A stretch of DNA of 64,000 nucleotides from RDYZ01 sp964518905 (GCA_964518905.1 CAZFJL010000018.1:1-64000), one strand, 5' to 3'. Counted from the stretch's first letter, positions 8,759 to 17,766 are shown. The notes: generated from the sequence alone by a model not told the origin. Numbers and translations: made by a program.

Positions 8759-10558
8759 TTACATTGCCGCCATTACCTTCGCTTTCAAAAACTCCGCCAC
8801 CTCCTCGATCGCCACTTCCTGCATTTCACCCGTCGATCGCTCGACGACCTCAACCTTGCCGTCCTCGATCGAACGACCCGTCACCACCCGATACGGAATC
8901 CCAATCAACTCCGCATCCTTGAATTTGACACCGGCTCGCTCCTTGCGATCGTCCAGCAGCGTCTCGATTCCCGCCGCATTCAGCACCTCGTAAAGCTGCG
9001 TCCCGATCGTCATCTGTGCCTCGGTTTTGATATTCGGCACGACCACGACGGCATGATACGGCGCGATCGCCACCGGCCAGATAATCCCGTTTTGATCGTG
9101 AGATTGCTCCACCGCCGACTGTGCCAAGCGCGAAACGCCGATGCCATAACAGCCCATCACCAGCGGCTTATTCTTGCCGTCTTCATCGGTGAACGTCGCG
9201 CCCAGCGCTGCCGAATATTTCGTCCCAAGCTGGAAAATGTGACCGGCTTCGATGCCCCGCGCGGTTTGCAGGGTTTGGCTTGGGTCGTGGAGGGCGCGAT
9301 CGCCAACCATTGCGGTATCGAGATCGAGGGTATCGGGCAGCGTGTAAGTCTCACCCCAGTTTGCGCCGACGGTGTGATAGCCGGTGTCATTCGCACCGCT
9401 GACGAAGTTGGTCAACTCTTTAACGGTGTCGTCCGCCAAACGGAGGAATTTCGGCGCGACGGTTTTCGAGGCCGCAATGTAGTCGTCGGCGAGATCCGGC
9501 GCGATGTAGCCCAGGGGCAACGGTTTCGCCGCCCATTTTGCTTGGGCTTCCGCGTCGGGAACCTCAAGAGCGATTAGGGTCGCCGCCTTGTAGTCCGCTG
9601 CGCGGCGGGTTAGCTCGTTGGTGAGCTTGGTTTCGTTCACATCCCGATCGCCGCGAATACTCACCAACACCAGCACAGTTAATCCGTTGTCATAAACCGC
9701 TTGATACAGCACGTTTTTGACGATTTGGGTCGGCGAACAGTTGAGCAGATCGCACAGCGTGGCGATCGTGGCCGTGTCCGGCGTGGCGCGTTTTTCGGTG
9801 GTGGTAAATTCCGAGGCGATCGCCGCCGGTGGTAACGACACCGCCTTTTCCAAATTCGCTGCGTACTGACCATCTTCGGTGTACATCACCGCATCTTCGC
9901 CCGCGTCGGCCAACACCATAAACTCCTGCGAACCCGATCCACCGATCGCGCCCGAGTCTGCCTCCACCGCCTGAAACTTCAGACCGCACCGCGTCAAAAT
10001 ATTGCGATAGGCGCGATCCATATCGGCGTAGGTTTCCTTCAGGCTTTCTTCATTAGCGTGAAATGAATAGCCATCTTTCATGATGAACTCACGCCCGCGC
10101 ATCAGACCAAAGCGGGGGCGAATCTCATCGCGGAATTTAGTTTGGATTTGATAGAGATGCGTCGGCAATTGGCGATAGGAGCGAATCGTGTCCCGTGCCA
10201 CCGCCGTGATCACTTCCTCGTGCGTCGGGCCGAGTCCCATCTCGCGATCCTGGCGATCGGTCAGCGAGAACATAATGCCCTCGGCCTTTGTATAGGTGTC
10301 CCAGCGCCCGGATTCCTGCCACAGCTCGGCGGGCTGGATTTGCGGCAATAAACATTCCTGAGCGCCCGTCGCGTTCATCTCGTCGCGCACGATTTGCGAC
10401 ACCTTTTGCAGCACGCGCCACATCAGCGGCATATAGGCATAGACCCCGCTGGCGATCCGGCGAATGTAGCCCGCCCGTAGAAGCAGCTTGTGGCTCGGAA
10501 TTTCGGCTTCGGCGGGATCTTCGCGCAGGGTGACGAAGAGCATCTGGGACAGGCGCAT
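8759..10558 (-). CDS. proS: Prolyl-tRNA synthetase (bacterial type)
   Basis: ProS charges tRNA-Pro with proline. The 599-residue length is typical of the bacterial form that carries a YbaK-like editing insertion, here at about residues 225-385. The class II signature segments are visible: GLGPTHEEVIT, TKFRDEIRPRFGLMRGREF followed by IMKDGYSFH, and motif 3 GCYGIGVSRLAQ. The C-terminal anticodon-binding region ends with an EVAIEEVAEFLKAK segment. The start MRLSQML is the usual family N-terminus. Confidence 0.97.
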   Translation of the reverse strand: MRLSQMLFVTLREDPAEAEIPSHKLLLRAGYIRRIASGVYAYMPLMWRVLQKVSQIVRDEMNATGAQECLLPQIQPAELWQESGRWDTYTKAEGIMFSLTDRQDREMGLGPTHEEVITAVARDTIRSYRQLPTHLYQIQTKFRDEIRPRFGLMRGREFIMKDGYSFHANEESLKETYADMDRAYRNILTRCGLKFQAVEADSGAIGGSGSQEFMVLADAGEDAVMYTEDGQYAANLEKAVSLPPAAIASEFTTTEKRATPDTATIATLCDLLNCSPTQIVKNVLYQAVYDNGLTVLVLVSIRGDRDVNETKLTNELTRRAADYKAATLIALEVPDAEAQAKWAAKPLPLGYIAPDLADDYIAASKTVAPKFLRLADDTVKELTNFVSGANDTGYHTVGANWGETYTLPDTLDLDTAMVGDRALHDPSQTLQTARGIEAGHIFQLGTKYSAALGATFTDEDGKNKPLVMGCYGIGVSRLAQSAVEQSHDQNGIIWPVAIAPYHAVVVVPNIKTEAQMTIGTQLYEVLNAAGIETLLDDRKERAGVKFKDAELIGIPYRVVTGRSIEDGKVEVVERSTGEMQEVAIEEVAEFLKAKVMAAM

Positions 10559-10690
10559 GGGGGATGTGGCTCGCTCGGAGAAAGGCTAGGACAGTGCGAC
10601 ATTATCGCATGGGAATTGTACGAGATGGCTGGGCGCTCGGGAAGGCGTCCGCTCACTCGCGACTTAACTCGTTAAAATACGAAAACTGTT

Positions 10691-11182
10691 TTGTCTCGAT
10701 CGGCGGCGATCGGCGATCTGGCCGTGACCGGAAATTCTCCCCGCAAGTCTACCTATACCTCGACCTACTACGATCAGCTCGGGCTGCATCCGTCCGCATC
10801 CGAGCGCGATATTCGTCGGGCGTACCGCGAACTGAGTAAGCGCTACCATCCCGACACGACGACGCTACCGGTGACGATCGCCACGTCGAAGTTTCAGTCG
10901 CTGAACGAAGCCTACGCCACCCTGAGCAATTACGAGCGTCGCAACCTGTACGATGCCAAAATTCGCTACTCGCGGGTCTTCGTCGCGCAAGTGCCGATCA
11001 ACCGATCGCGCCGATCGGGTGATGGCGGTGCGATCCAGGACGACTCTCCGGGGTTTATCGATCCGATCGATCGCCCCTTGTCGTCCGGCGAGCTGTTTGC
11101 GCTACTTTTAATGGGGTCAACGATCCTCGGTTGTTTGGCCTTGGCGATCGCGATCGCGCTGCTACGTGGCGATCCCTGGTAG
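10691..11182 (+). CDS. J-domain protein with C-terminal membrane anchor
   Basis: The protein has 163 residues. The J domain covers about 25-95 (YYDQLGLHPSASERDIRRAY) and carries the HPD tripeptide at 53-55 that stimulates the ATPase of Hsp70. A hydrophobic C-terminal stretch, about 136-158 (TILGCLALAIAIALL), is a likely membrane helix. The protein is therefore probably a membrane-tethered co-chaperone with the J domain in the cytoplasm. No G/F or zinc-finger region is present, so it is not canonical DnaJ. The frame opens with TTG at 10691, and a downstream GTG near 10722 is also possible. The next gene encodes DUF3143. Confidence 0.87.
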   Translation: MSRSAAIGDLAVTGNSPRKSTYTSTYYDQLGLHPSASERDIRRAYRELSKRYHPDTTTLPVTIATSKFQSLNEAYATLSNYERRNLYDAKIRYSRVFVAQVPINRSRRSGDGGAIQDDSPGFIDPIDRPLSSGELFALLLMGSTILGCLALAIAIALLRGDPW

Positions 11183-11329
11183 GTTGCCGTCACTCAGTCA
11201 GGATGGTTGAGTTTCGCGATTGAAAGCAAATTGCGTAACACAAGCTTCTAGCTTGTTCGCAACCAGGATGGTTGAGTTACGTGATTTCGATAGTTTCTGT
11301 CTGCTGTTTCTTTTTTTGTGTGATTTCCC

Positions 11330-11599
11330 ATGACCTGCTCGCCCGAAACACCGCTTTATAATCATCCACTGCCCACGATCGAGGACTGGTTACGATCGCT
11401 AGACTGTGAGCAAGACAGCGACGAGTTAAATCACTGGACGATCCGTCGCGATGATTGGCAGGCGGATTTATGGATGGAGATTGATTGTTTTGTGGTGTCA
11501 TACCACAAGGCGGCGGCGGATGGATCGAATCTGGAGCGATCGTTTAAGTATTCGCTCAGTCGTCAGGATGTAGAATCAGCAATTTTTGCAGGGCCGTAA
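11330..11599 (+). CDS. DUF3143 domain protein
   Basis: The 89-residue protein opens with a short N-terminus followed by LYNHPLPTIEDWLRSL, the signature of DUF3143, a small cyanobacterial and plastid-lineage family. The acidic, tryptophan-containing centre (WTIRRDDWQADLWM) and C-terminal YSLSRQDVESAIFAGP also fit. No biochemical function is established. It lies downstream of the J-domain gene on the same strand, about 150 bases away. The intervening DNA holds a short direct repeat (CAGGATGGTTGAGTT twice) and an ACAAGCT/AGCTTGT hairpin. Confidence 0.85.
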   Translation: MTCSPETPLYNHPLPTIEDWLRSLDCEQDSDELNHWTIRRDDWQADLWMEIDCFVVSYHKAAADGSNLERSFKYSLSRQDVESAIFAGP

Positions 11600-11664
11600 C
11601 GGTGGGTCTGTGTCAAGATCAAGATATGTGATCCTCTTTTCCTTACTTAACTTAGAACGTTCCC

Positions 11665-12048
11665 GTGCCTACTGAATTCGCAGCTCTAACAACCCTCGAT
11701 CACGACTACTCCAATCGTCACATCAACCTCGATCCCGACGGCTATTTCCTGATCTATCTCGATCGCGACGCCGGGTTAATCTGCGCCAAACACTTCACCA
11801 ATACCGTTAACGATCGCGGTTTTGCGGTCGATCCCGAAACCGGCGATCTCCTTCCCTGCGATCGCCCGATCGCCCAAACCCACACCACGATCTACACCGG
11901 ACGCACCGCCAAGGAAATCGGCATCGAAATCACCGAAAAAGCCGATCCTTGCCCGATTAGCCGCCTCGATCATGCGCTCTATCTCGGACGCGAATTTGTC
12001 CGCGCCGAAATCGCGCTGATTAACGGGACGGAGTACGTCCAGGATTAG
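11665..12048 (+). CDS. DUF4346 domain protein
   Basis: The 127-residue protein resembles the cyanobacterial DUF4346 family: HINLDPDGYFLIYLDRDAG, ICAKHFTN, TGRTAKEIGIEI and the C-terminal LDHALYLGREFVRAEIAL. These proteins show distant similarity to an archaeal methyltransferase subunit region. Their role in cyanobacteria is not known to me. The start is GTG at 11665, preceded by a spaced purine-poor region, so the start assignment is moderate. It is on the same strand as the DUF3143 gene, 65 bases downstream. Confidence 0.8.
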   Translation: MPTEFAALTTLDHDYSNRHINLDPDGYFLIYLDRDAGLICAKHFTNTVNDRGFAVDPETGDLLPCDRPIAQTHTTIYTGRTAKEIGIEITEKADPCPISRLDHALYLGREFVRAEIALINGTEYVQD

Positions 12049-12079
12049 CCCTTTAGCCCGGTTCGATCGGGAATTCGGC

Positions 12080-12541
12080 CTAACGATCGCTACTTTGTTC
12101 GAGCAGCAGCACGAGGGGTTCGAGTTCGTCGTCCGCAGCAGCGGTCAGGGTTGCCCGCAGTTGATCGCGGATCGTCGTAGCGATCAGATAATTCGTCTGA
12201 CGAAAGGCCGATCGCGAATCCACCTGGTACAGCACCTCATAGGTTCGCTGGACTAACTCACGGTTGGTCTTGCGATCGGTGATTACCTTGCGGCGTTTGC
12301 GCGTCGTAATCGTCGGCTTGCGAGCATTGCCCCAAAAGGCTTTAAACCCCTGTTTATCGCTCGTATGCTGCACGCGCAGCAGTTCCATATGGGGAATGTC
12401 GAGATGGTACACACCATCAATGCGGCGCACTCGGAAATACCCCCAGGTTTTTTCCTTGGCATTGAGCGCCAATTCGATCGCCAGCTTGAGCTGCGGGAAA
12501 ACGTCGGCGCGTTCGAGTAAGTCGCGGGAAGCGATAACCAT
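12080..12541 (-). CDS. Conserved-looking hypothetical protein
   Basis: The frame encodes 153 residues that I do not recognise as a named family. The N-terminal half contains LKLAIELALNAKEKTWGYF and RIDGVYHLDIPHMEL. The middle is strongly basic (KPTITTRKRRKVITDRKT), and the end is acidic. Codon choice and HIP1 content match the neighbouring housekeeping genes, which supports a real gene. The basic patch could contact nucleic acid, but this is inference. It converges on the DUF4346 gene and diverges from the DUF2584 gene. Confidence 0.65.
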   Translation of the reverse strand: MVIASRDLLERADVFPQLKLAIELALNAKEKTWGYFRVRRIDGVYHLDIPHMELLRVQHTSDKQGFKAFWGNARKPTITTRKRRKVITDRKTNRELVQRTYEVLYQVDSRSAFRQTNYLIATTIRDQLRATLTAAADDELEPLVLLLEQSSDR

Positions 12542-12703
12542 AGGTCGGGCAGCGGGATTAAAACGCAGGGTTAAGCGAAACGGATAGAAATGAGCGGGAC
12601 TGAAGTAACGGCAAGAACGATTTGCCAGTTACGGTTGCAGTCTGTGCGTGGTTCATCATAATAGAGCTGAATTGATCGTCATGCTTGAGAGAGTTTGCCA
12701 ACC

Positions 12704-12967
12704 ATGGGAATGCCCTGCGAAGTCAATAGCATTTTGAAACTGACACCGAGTCAGGGATACCCGGAGGAATTGACCGTCGGAGAGCGGTGTCGAGCGGAAA
12801 AATCGGGCTATCGGATTGTGCCGATCGATGTGCCGATTATGCTCGTGGATGCGGACTGGATGGCGCGGGCGGATGTGGTGATCGAGACGCTGACGTGGTC
12901 GGGCGGGGTGACACGGGTGGAGTTTACGATCGCGCGGCTCTACGAGACGCCGGTTTTGTGCCACTAG
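12704..12967 (+). CDS. DUF2584 family protein
   Basis: The 87-residue protein starts MGMPCEVNSILKL, which is the characteristic opening of the small cyanobacterial DUF2584 family. It continues with a basic segment (RAEKSGYRIVPIDVPIMLVD) and ends with RVEFTIARLYETP. I chose the ATG at 12704 because the family signature starts right there. An upstream TTG would add three residues without support. A GAGAGAG tract lies just upstream as a plausible ribosome binding site. The function is unknown. Confidence 0.85.
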   Translation: MGMPCEVNSILKLTPSQGYPEELTVGERCRAEKSGYRIVPIDVPIMLVDADWMARADVVIETLTWSGGVTRVEFTIARLYETPVLCH

Positions 12968-13019
12968 TCGCGATCGCTGGATGATCGTCGTTTCGCCAAA
13001 ACAGGAAACAGATCGACGA

Positions 13020-13041
13020 GGACTGAGCGGAGTCGAAGTCC
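13020..13041. repeat. GGACTGAGCGGAGTCGAAGTCC palindrome (family D)
   Basis: This 22-bp repeat has GGACT/AGTCC end arms. The copy at 8126-8147 has GCACT/AGTGC arms, so the arms changed together. It lies between the DUF2584 gene and the 3' end of the sulfotransferase gene. A third copy is at 60203-60222. Confidence 0.7.
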
Positions 13042-13095
13042 GGCTGCTCGGGAGACACTGATACAGCAAGTGTCCCCCAGATCCCGATCGCCCAA

Positions 13096-14244
13096 TCACT
13101 CATCGAGATCCGCCAAACAGTCACGCACAGCCGCCGCCCGATCGCGACTAACTGCCGTTCCCAGCGCCTCTTGTCGTATCGCCTCGTCGATTAGCCGAGC
13201 TTGGAGCGCCGTCACCTCCGCGCTCAGTTCGAGCAAATCCCGATCCGCGATGTACGACCACCAGGCCAGACCCGCCGCCTCGCGATCGCCACACAGTGCC
13301 GCCAGCGTAATGTAGTCGAACATATCGTCGCGGCTGGCGATCTCCTGCTCGATCGCCCGCGCGAAAAGCTGAAACGCCGATCCGTAATCGTCCTGCTGCT
13401 GTAGATCCTGAGCCACACCGCGCCAATTGACCTGATTGAGGCTGCGATCGAGCTGATGTAACCACGTTTCCTCGGTTTCATAGCCCAGTTCAAGCAGCCA
13501 TCGCCGCAAGCTGAGATGCGATGCAAGCTGTTGTTCTGGGGTTAAATCGTCGCGCCAGCGTCCGGTTTTTGCGCCGTTAATATGGCCGGTTTGTAACAGC
13601 GTTGTCCGCTCGATCGTGCGATTGGCGGCTTGGAATGTATCGCTGGGCGTCAGATTGTCGAGGTCGCCGACCACTTGTCGCGCTCGATCGACGCTAATTT
13701 CGGCGGCAATCTCTTGGCAGCGATCGGGCGTCAGCTCACGATTGAGGTAGGCCGCAATGCGGGCAATTTCTGCCGCCGGTGCGTTCATCACCTGATCAAA
13801 CGGGATAAATAACGATCGCCCTCCTGACTGATACCGATCCATCAGTTGCAGATTGACCCGCACAATACTCAGAACCCTCAAAAAGTCCTGGAATTCCTCC
13901 ACGTCGCACCCTTCAAAGGTGATCCGCGAGCTGAGACTATCGCGCGGATCGCGATAGGTGAAGATATTTTTAATCACTCCCTCGGCGATCGCGGCGTGGG
14001 TTGGCTCGCTCGGCAGGTGGGCTTTGATCAGCAGATTATTCGCCGTTAAATCCGTAGAGGCAATCACGCGATCGACCTGAGTTTGCTCGCCAAAAAATCC
14101 GGCCACGGTCGGCCACGGATCACCCTGAAGAATATGGCGACAGGCGTTATACGACCAGGTGGACGCCGATCGCACCATGCCGCTACACAGCACGATTTGT
14201 GGGTCTTGCGATCGCAAATTGTGCAATGGTTTAACGAAGGACAT
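13096..14244 (-). CDS. PAPS-type sulfotransferase family protein
   Basis: The protein (about 382 residues from MSFVKPL) has sulfotransferase features: a PAPS-binding loop-like segment CSGMVRSASTWSYNA near the N-terminus and a 3'-phosphate-binding-like IFTYRDPRDSLSSRITFEG around residue 95. Family members transfer sulfonate from PAPS to carbohydrates or other acceptors. The substrate cannot be read from sequence. The C-terminal half (after about 240) is less typical and helical. The frame extends upstream to 14280, but that part is read through a GTAGGGTGGGC repeat (14255-14275). I therefore use the ATG at 14244. Confidence 0.75.
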   Translation of the reverse strand: MSFVKPLHNLRSQDPQIVLCSGMVRSASTWSYNACRHILQGDPWPTVAGFFGEQTQVDRVIASTDLTANNLLIKAHLPSEPTHAAIAEGVIKNIFTYRDPRDSLSSRITFEGCDVEEFQDFLRVLSIVRVNLQLMDRYQSGGRSLFIPFDQVMNAPAAEIARIAAYLNRELTPDRCQEIAAEISVDRARQVVGDLDNLTPSDTFQAANRTIERTTLLQTGHINGAKTGRWRDDLTPEQQLASHLSLRRWLLELGYETEETWLHQLDRSLNQVNWRGVAQDLQQQDDYGSAFQLFARAIEQEIASRDDMFDYITLAALCGDREAAGLAWWSYIADRDLLELSAEVTALQARLIDEAIRQEALGTAVSRDRAAAVRDCLADLDE

Positions 14245-14254
14245 GGCGAGTTTT

Positions 14255-14275
14255 GTAGGGTGGGCATTGCCCACC
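14255..14275. repeat. GTAGGGTGGGC/GCCCACC palindrome (family A)
   Basis: This single copy, GTAGGGTGGGCATTGCCCACC, lies just upstream of the sulfotransferase start. Read on the minus strand it encodes VGNAHPT, which falsely lengthens the gene if the far upstream ATG is taken. Confidence 0.75.
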
Positions 14276-14308
14276 ATCACGGATACTGATGCGCGGGTGG
14301 AGCTTAGA

Positions 14309-15391
14309 TTAATTATGATCGAGCCAAAGCTTCAACCCGATCGTAATTAAAGCCGTGGCAATACTGCCGAGCAAAGTGATTCGCACAATCCGGTTGTACT
14401 TCTGCACCTCGATTTCGGCCAACCTTTCAGCCGTTTCGACGCTAGCCTGCATCGACTGACGCATGTATTGATCGAGCTGACGCGCCAGGGTCGCAACGAC
14501 CGCCACAATCAGAGCCGCATCGTCTACCAGTCCAGCAAATGGAATAAAGTCAGGAATCGCATCCAGGGGTGAGATGAGATAGACCAACGCCCCGATCGCC
14601 AGCGCCTTGGCCGTCCAAGCCGCGCTCGGATCACGAATCATTTCCAGCAAACTCCGCACCTTCGGCCAGATTTCACGCATCGCCCCCCGATTCATCTCGG
14701 GCAAACGCTTGATGATTTTACCGACATCTTCCGGCTTGGCATTGCGGGCGAAGGTCTCGAAGCGGCGTTCGATGTCGGTGCGATCGATCCGTAGCCGTTG
14801 CGGCAAATTGTTCAGGATGCGATCGAACTGGGTGGCCAGCGACGCGCGATCGTCCGTTTCCGGCTCCATTCCAGACTCGGCCTGGGATTGCTGACGCGCC
14901 TGGAACTGACGAAACTGTTGATTAAGCTGGTTTTCGAGCTGCTTCGGGCGCAGTCGATCAACCCAGACGGGCGGGTCTACGGTTTCGCTCGGTTCAGGAT
15001 TACTCGACTCGGGGGACATATCGGGCTTGACCGGGCGATCGTCTGAGGGATTGACGGTCTCAGCGCGATCGGCGAACCGCGTTGTAAACGTCGAAACAGT
15101 CTCGATATCACGTTCGGCACGCTGCCGCAGCGCTTGCCATACCGAAAGATCGGCTGTTTCAGATGATTCGTTCGATGTTGTGGCACTTGATGTGGTCGCA
15201 CTTGATGTTGTGGCGTTTAGTGGCGCGGCGTTTGCATCGTCACGCTTGGCGCGACTGGCGCGATTGGCGCGATCGATATGTTTAGCAGAGGCGAGCGGAA
15301 CCGTATCAGCAGGCGGGGCGGGCGGGGTCTTGCGGTTGCGGCGGGGACGCAAACGTTGGAGCCAAATGGGCAAGCGTCGATCGCGAGGCAT
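14309..15391 (-). CDS. YkvA/DUF1232 family membrane protein
   Basis: The product has about 360 residues from MPRDRRLPIW. The N-terminal half is basic, then Ser/Thr/Ala- and Asp/Glu-rich and likely disordered. The C-terminal part holds the DUF1232 signature, LVYLISPLDAIPDFIPFAGLVDD in part, which forms a short re-entrant or membrane hydrophobic segment. A further hydrophobic helix close to the C-terminus (about IVRITLLGSIATALITIGL) suggests an anchored protein. The function of the family is not established. The frame continues to 15490, but the ATG at 15391 starts the conserved-looking basic segment. Confidence 0.75.
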   Translation of the reverse strand: MPRDRRLPIWLQRLRPRRNRKTPPAPPADTVPLASAKHIDRANRASRAKRDDANAAPLNATTSSATTSSATTSNESSETADLSVWQALRQRAERDIETVSTFTTRFADRAETVNPSDDRPVKPDMSPESSNPEPSETVDPPVWVDRLRPKQLENQLNQQFRQFQARQQSQAESGMEPETDDRASLATQFDRILNNLPQRLRIDRTDIERRFETFARNAKPEDVGKIIKRLPEMNRGAMREIWPKVRSLLEMIRDPSAAWTAKALAIGALVYLISPLDAIPDFIPFAGLVDDAALIVAVVATLARQLDQYMRQSMQASVETAERLAEIEVQKYNRIVRITLLGSIATALITIGLKLWLDHN

Positions 15392-15746
15392 AGAAGTGTT
15401 CGTGAAAAGCCTATATCGAGTATAGAAAGTTCGCGATCGAACGGGTGTGAGCATTCGGCAACCGTTCGAGTTTTTAGCGCAATCTGTCAAGCCGCACCGA
15501 TTGGCGTTCTATCATAGGAAAGCGATCACAGCGTCTTGGTCTGATCCATTGGGGTATTGATCCATTGGGTTCATGATCAACCTGTCGTGAGAAAAATGCG
15601 GGACATGCAACCCCGTCTCCTCACACGCATCGCACCTTTCGATCGTAACCTGTCCGATCGCACAAATCTGATAACTTCTCCGTTGATCACCTTGTGCGCC
15701 ACTGTTTACCACGTTAAATTCGCACATCTTAAGGGGCAAAATCATC

Positions 15747-15866
15747 ATGCTAGACCGCATCCTGGCAGAACGACCCGATATTATCTTTCAGCTTGCGTTT
15801 ACCCTCACCGTAAGCGGTATTTTTTTCTGGCAGGTTTGGGTCGCTTGGAAGGCGGTTACCCGCTAG
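15747..15866 (+). CDS. 39-residue single-pass membrane peptide
   Basis: The frame reads MLDRILAERPD, then a hydrophobic stretch IIFQLAFTLTVSGIFFWQVW, and ends VAWKAVTR. This gives one predicted membrane helix (about 12-33), an acidic N-terminal end and a basic C-terminal end, a layout like small subunits of thylakoid complexes. It does not match any Psb, Psa, Pet or Ndh small subunit that I can recall. The start has an AAGGGG purine box nine bases upstream. It lies 184 bases before the CobA-HemD gene on the same strand. Confidence 0.55.
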   Translation: MLDRILAERPDIIFQLAFTLTVSGIFFWQVWVAWKAVTR

Positions 15867-16050
15867 GGCGATTAACTCGGCTATCGCCTAATGAGAATTC
15901 ATGAGGCTGAAATAGTGCATTCCGGGTCAGCATCGAAACCGCGACCCAGAACGAGACCATCTACACATTGCCGTACCGATAACAGCCTGAACCCAAACGT
16001 TCGCTGGATCGTTCGGTCTATCTTGACAAGCATCGATGTTATAGGAGTTT

Positions 16051-17655
16051 ATGGCAGGCGGAAAAGTATTCCTCGTTGGGGCGGGCCCCGGAGATTCGGA
16101 CTATCTAACGCTGCGGGGGCGTGATGCGATCGCCTCGGCGGATGTGTTGGTCTACGATGCGCTTGCCGATGAACGCCTGCTGTCGATCGCACCGGCTCAC
16201 TGTCAGTTACTCAATGTTGGTAAGCGTGGCGGTGTGCCCAGCCCGTCGCAAACGGCGATCGATGCCAAACTCGTGGATCTGTGCCACGCCAATCAGCGGG
16301 TTGTGCGTCTCAAAAGCGGCGACCCGTTCATCTTTGCGCGATCGGCCTCAGAAATCCAAGCGCTCAATGCGGCTCAGTGCGAGTTTGAGGTCATCCCCGG
16401 CATTTCCTCCGTGCTGGCCGCGCCGCTACTGGCCGGGATTCCCCTCACCGACCCGGTCTTAAGCCGAGGATTTGCGGTCTTTAGCGCCCACGATCCGGAC
16501 ACGCTGGATTGGGAAAGTCTGGCGCGGCTCGAAACGCTGGTGTTTCTGATGGGAGGGCGAAATCTCCGGCAGCTCTGCGATCGGCTGATCCAGGAAGGAC
16601 GCGCCCCCCGCACGCCGATCGCGATCATTCGCTGGGCGGGGCGAGAAATCCAGCGAGTATGGACGGGAACGCTTGAGGATATAGCCGCGCAGGTCGCCGG
16701 AGAAACGCTCTCACCCTCGGTTATCGTGATTGGTGAAGTGGTGAGTTTACGGTCTTTTTTGCAGCCGGATCAGGCGAAGCTTGAGGCTACGACGGAGAAT
16801 CATTTAAATCGTACGTATGCCTCAAGCAATCGGGCTGAATCGGCGACACTCACGCCGCAGCCCAAACGACCTCTCGCGGGTCAGACGATTCTGGTAACCC
16901 GCGCCGCAGGTCAATCGAGCGAGTTTCTCGATCGGCTAGAACAGGCTGGCGCGACGGCGATTTCGCTACCAGCGTTGGAGATTCGCCCGCCCTCAAGCTG
17001 GAACGACCTCGATCGGGCGATCACCGATCTCGACTCATTTGACTGGTTGATCCTGACGTCGAGTAACGCGGTGGAATTTTTCTGCGATCGCTTATTCGAT
17101 CAGGGTCGCGATCTGCGATCGTTGGCGAATCTACAAATCGCAGTGGTCGGCCAGAAAACAGCAAAATGCCTGCGATCGTATCACCTACAACCGGACTACA
17201 TTCCACCGGATTTTGTGGCGGATGCATTAGTCGAACATTTCCCGGAAACGGTCGAGGGGCGGCGGATCTTGTTTCCGCGTGTGGAGACGGGCGGACGTGA
17301 GGTACTGGTACGGGAATTGAGCGATCGCGGGGCGATCATCACCGAGGTCGCAGCCTATGAGTCGGGCTGTCCGGCGGCGATCACTCCGGCAGCTCGGGCA
17401 GCACTGCTGTCGGGTCGGATGGATATTATTACGTTTGCGAGCTCCAAGACGGTGCGTCATTTTGCTCAACTGGTGCGATCAACGCCGGATCTTCAGCTCG
17501 AATCGCTGTGCGATCGCTTAACAGTCGCATCGATCGGGCCACAAACAACGATCGCCTGTCGCGAGGAACTTGGGCGCTGCGATCTAGAAGCGGAGCAGTA
17601 CACGATCGAAGGGTTACAGGCGGCGCTGGAAAAATGGGCAGCGCGATCGGCATGA
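16051..17655 (+). CDS. cobA-hemD: Fused uroporphyrinogen-III C-methyltransferase / uroporphyrinogen-III synthase
   Basis: The 534-residue protein joins two tetrapyrrole enzymes. Residues 1 to about 245 are a CobA-type SAM methyltransferase, with the FLVGAGPGDSDYLTLRG glycine-rich loop, VLVYDALADERLL and RLKSGDPFIFAR. This domain makes precorrin-2, leading to siroheme and cobalamin. Residues about 275-530 match HemD (LILTSSNAVEFF, FPRVETGGREVL, IITFASSKTVRHF), which closes the tetrapyrrole ring into uroporphyrinogen III. The fusion puts the branch-point substrate and its methylating enzyme on one chain. The ATG at 16051 begins directly at the methyltransferase motif, with TAGGAG upstream. Confidence 0.92.
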   Translation: MAGGKVFLVGAGPGDSDYLTLRGRDAIASADVLVYDALADERLLSIAPAHCQLLNVGKRGGVPSPSQTAIDAKLVDLCHANQRVVRLKSGDPFIFARSASEIQALNAAQCEFEVIPGISSVLAAPLLAGIPLTDPVLSRGFAVFSAHDPDTLDWESLARLETLVFLMGGRNLRQLCDRLIQEGRAPRTPIAIIRWAGREIQRVWTGTLEDIAAQVAGETLSPSVIVIGEVVSLRSFLQPDQAKLEATTENHLNRTYASSNRAESATLTPQPKRPLAGQTILVTRAAGQSSEFLDRLEQAGATAISLPALEIRPPSSWNDLDRAITDLDSFDWLILTSSNAVEFFCDRLFDQGRDLRSLANLQIAVVGQKTAKCLRSYHLQPDYIPPDFVADALVEHFPETVEGRRILFPRVETGGREVLVRELSDRGAIITEVAAYESGCPAAITPAARAALLSGRMDIITFASSKTVRHFAQLVRSTPDLQLESLCDRLTVASIGPQTTIACREELGRCDLEAEQYTIEGLQAALEKWAARSA

Positions 17656-17741
17656 TCCATGCTTGAGCCCCGATCAGCCTGATACACCGAATACAAATTA
17701 GCGTTCCTATGCTCTGCGTAGAAATATAGCCCTGGAGTTTT

Positions 17742-17766
17742 GTGGGGTGGGCAGTGCTCACCCTAC
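17742..17766. repeat. GTGGGGTGGGC/GCTCACCCTAC repeat (family A)
   Basis: A slightly diverged copy of the family A palindrome, about 90 bp after the CobA-HemD stop. Confidence 0.7.
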
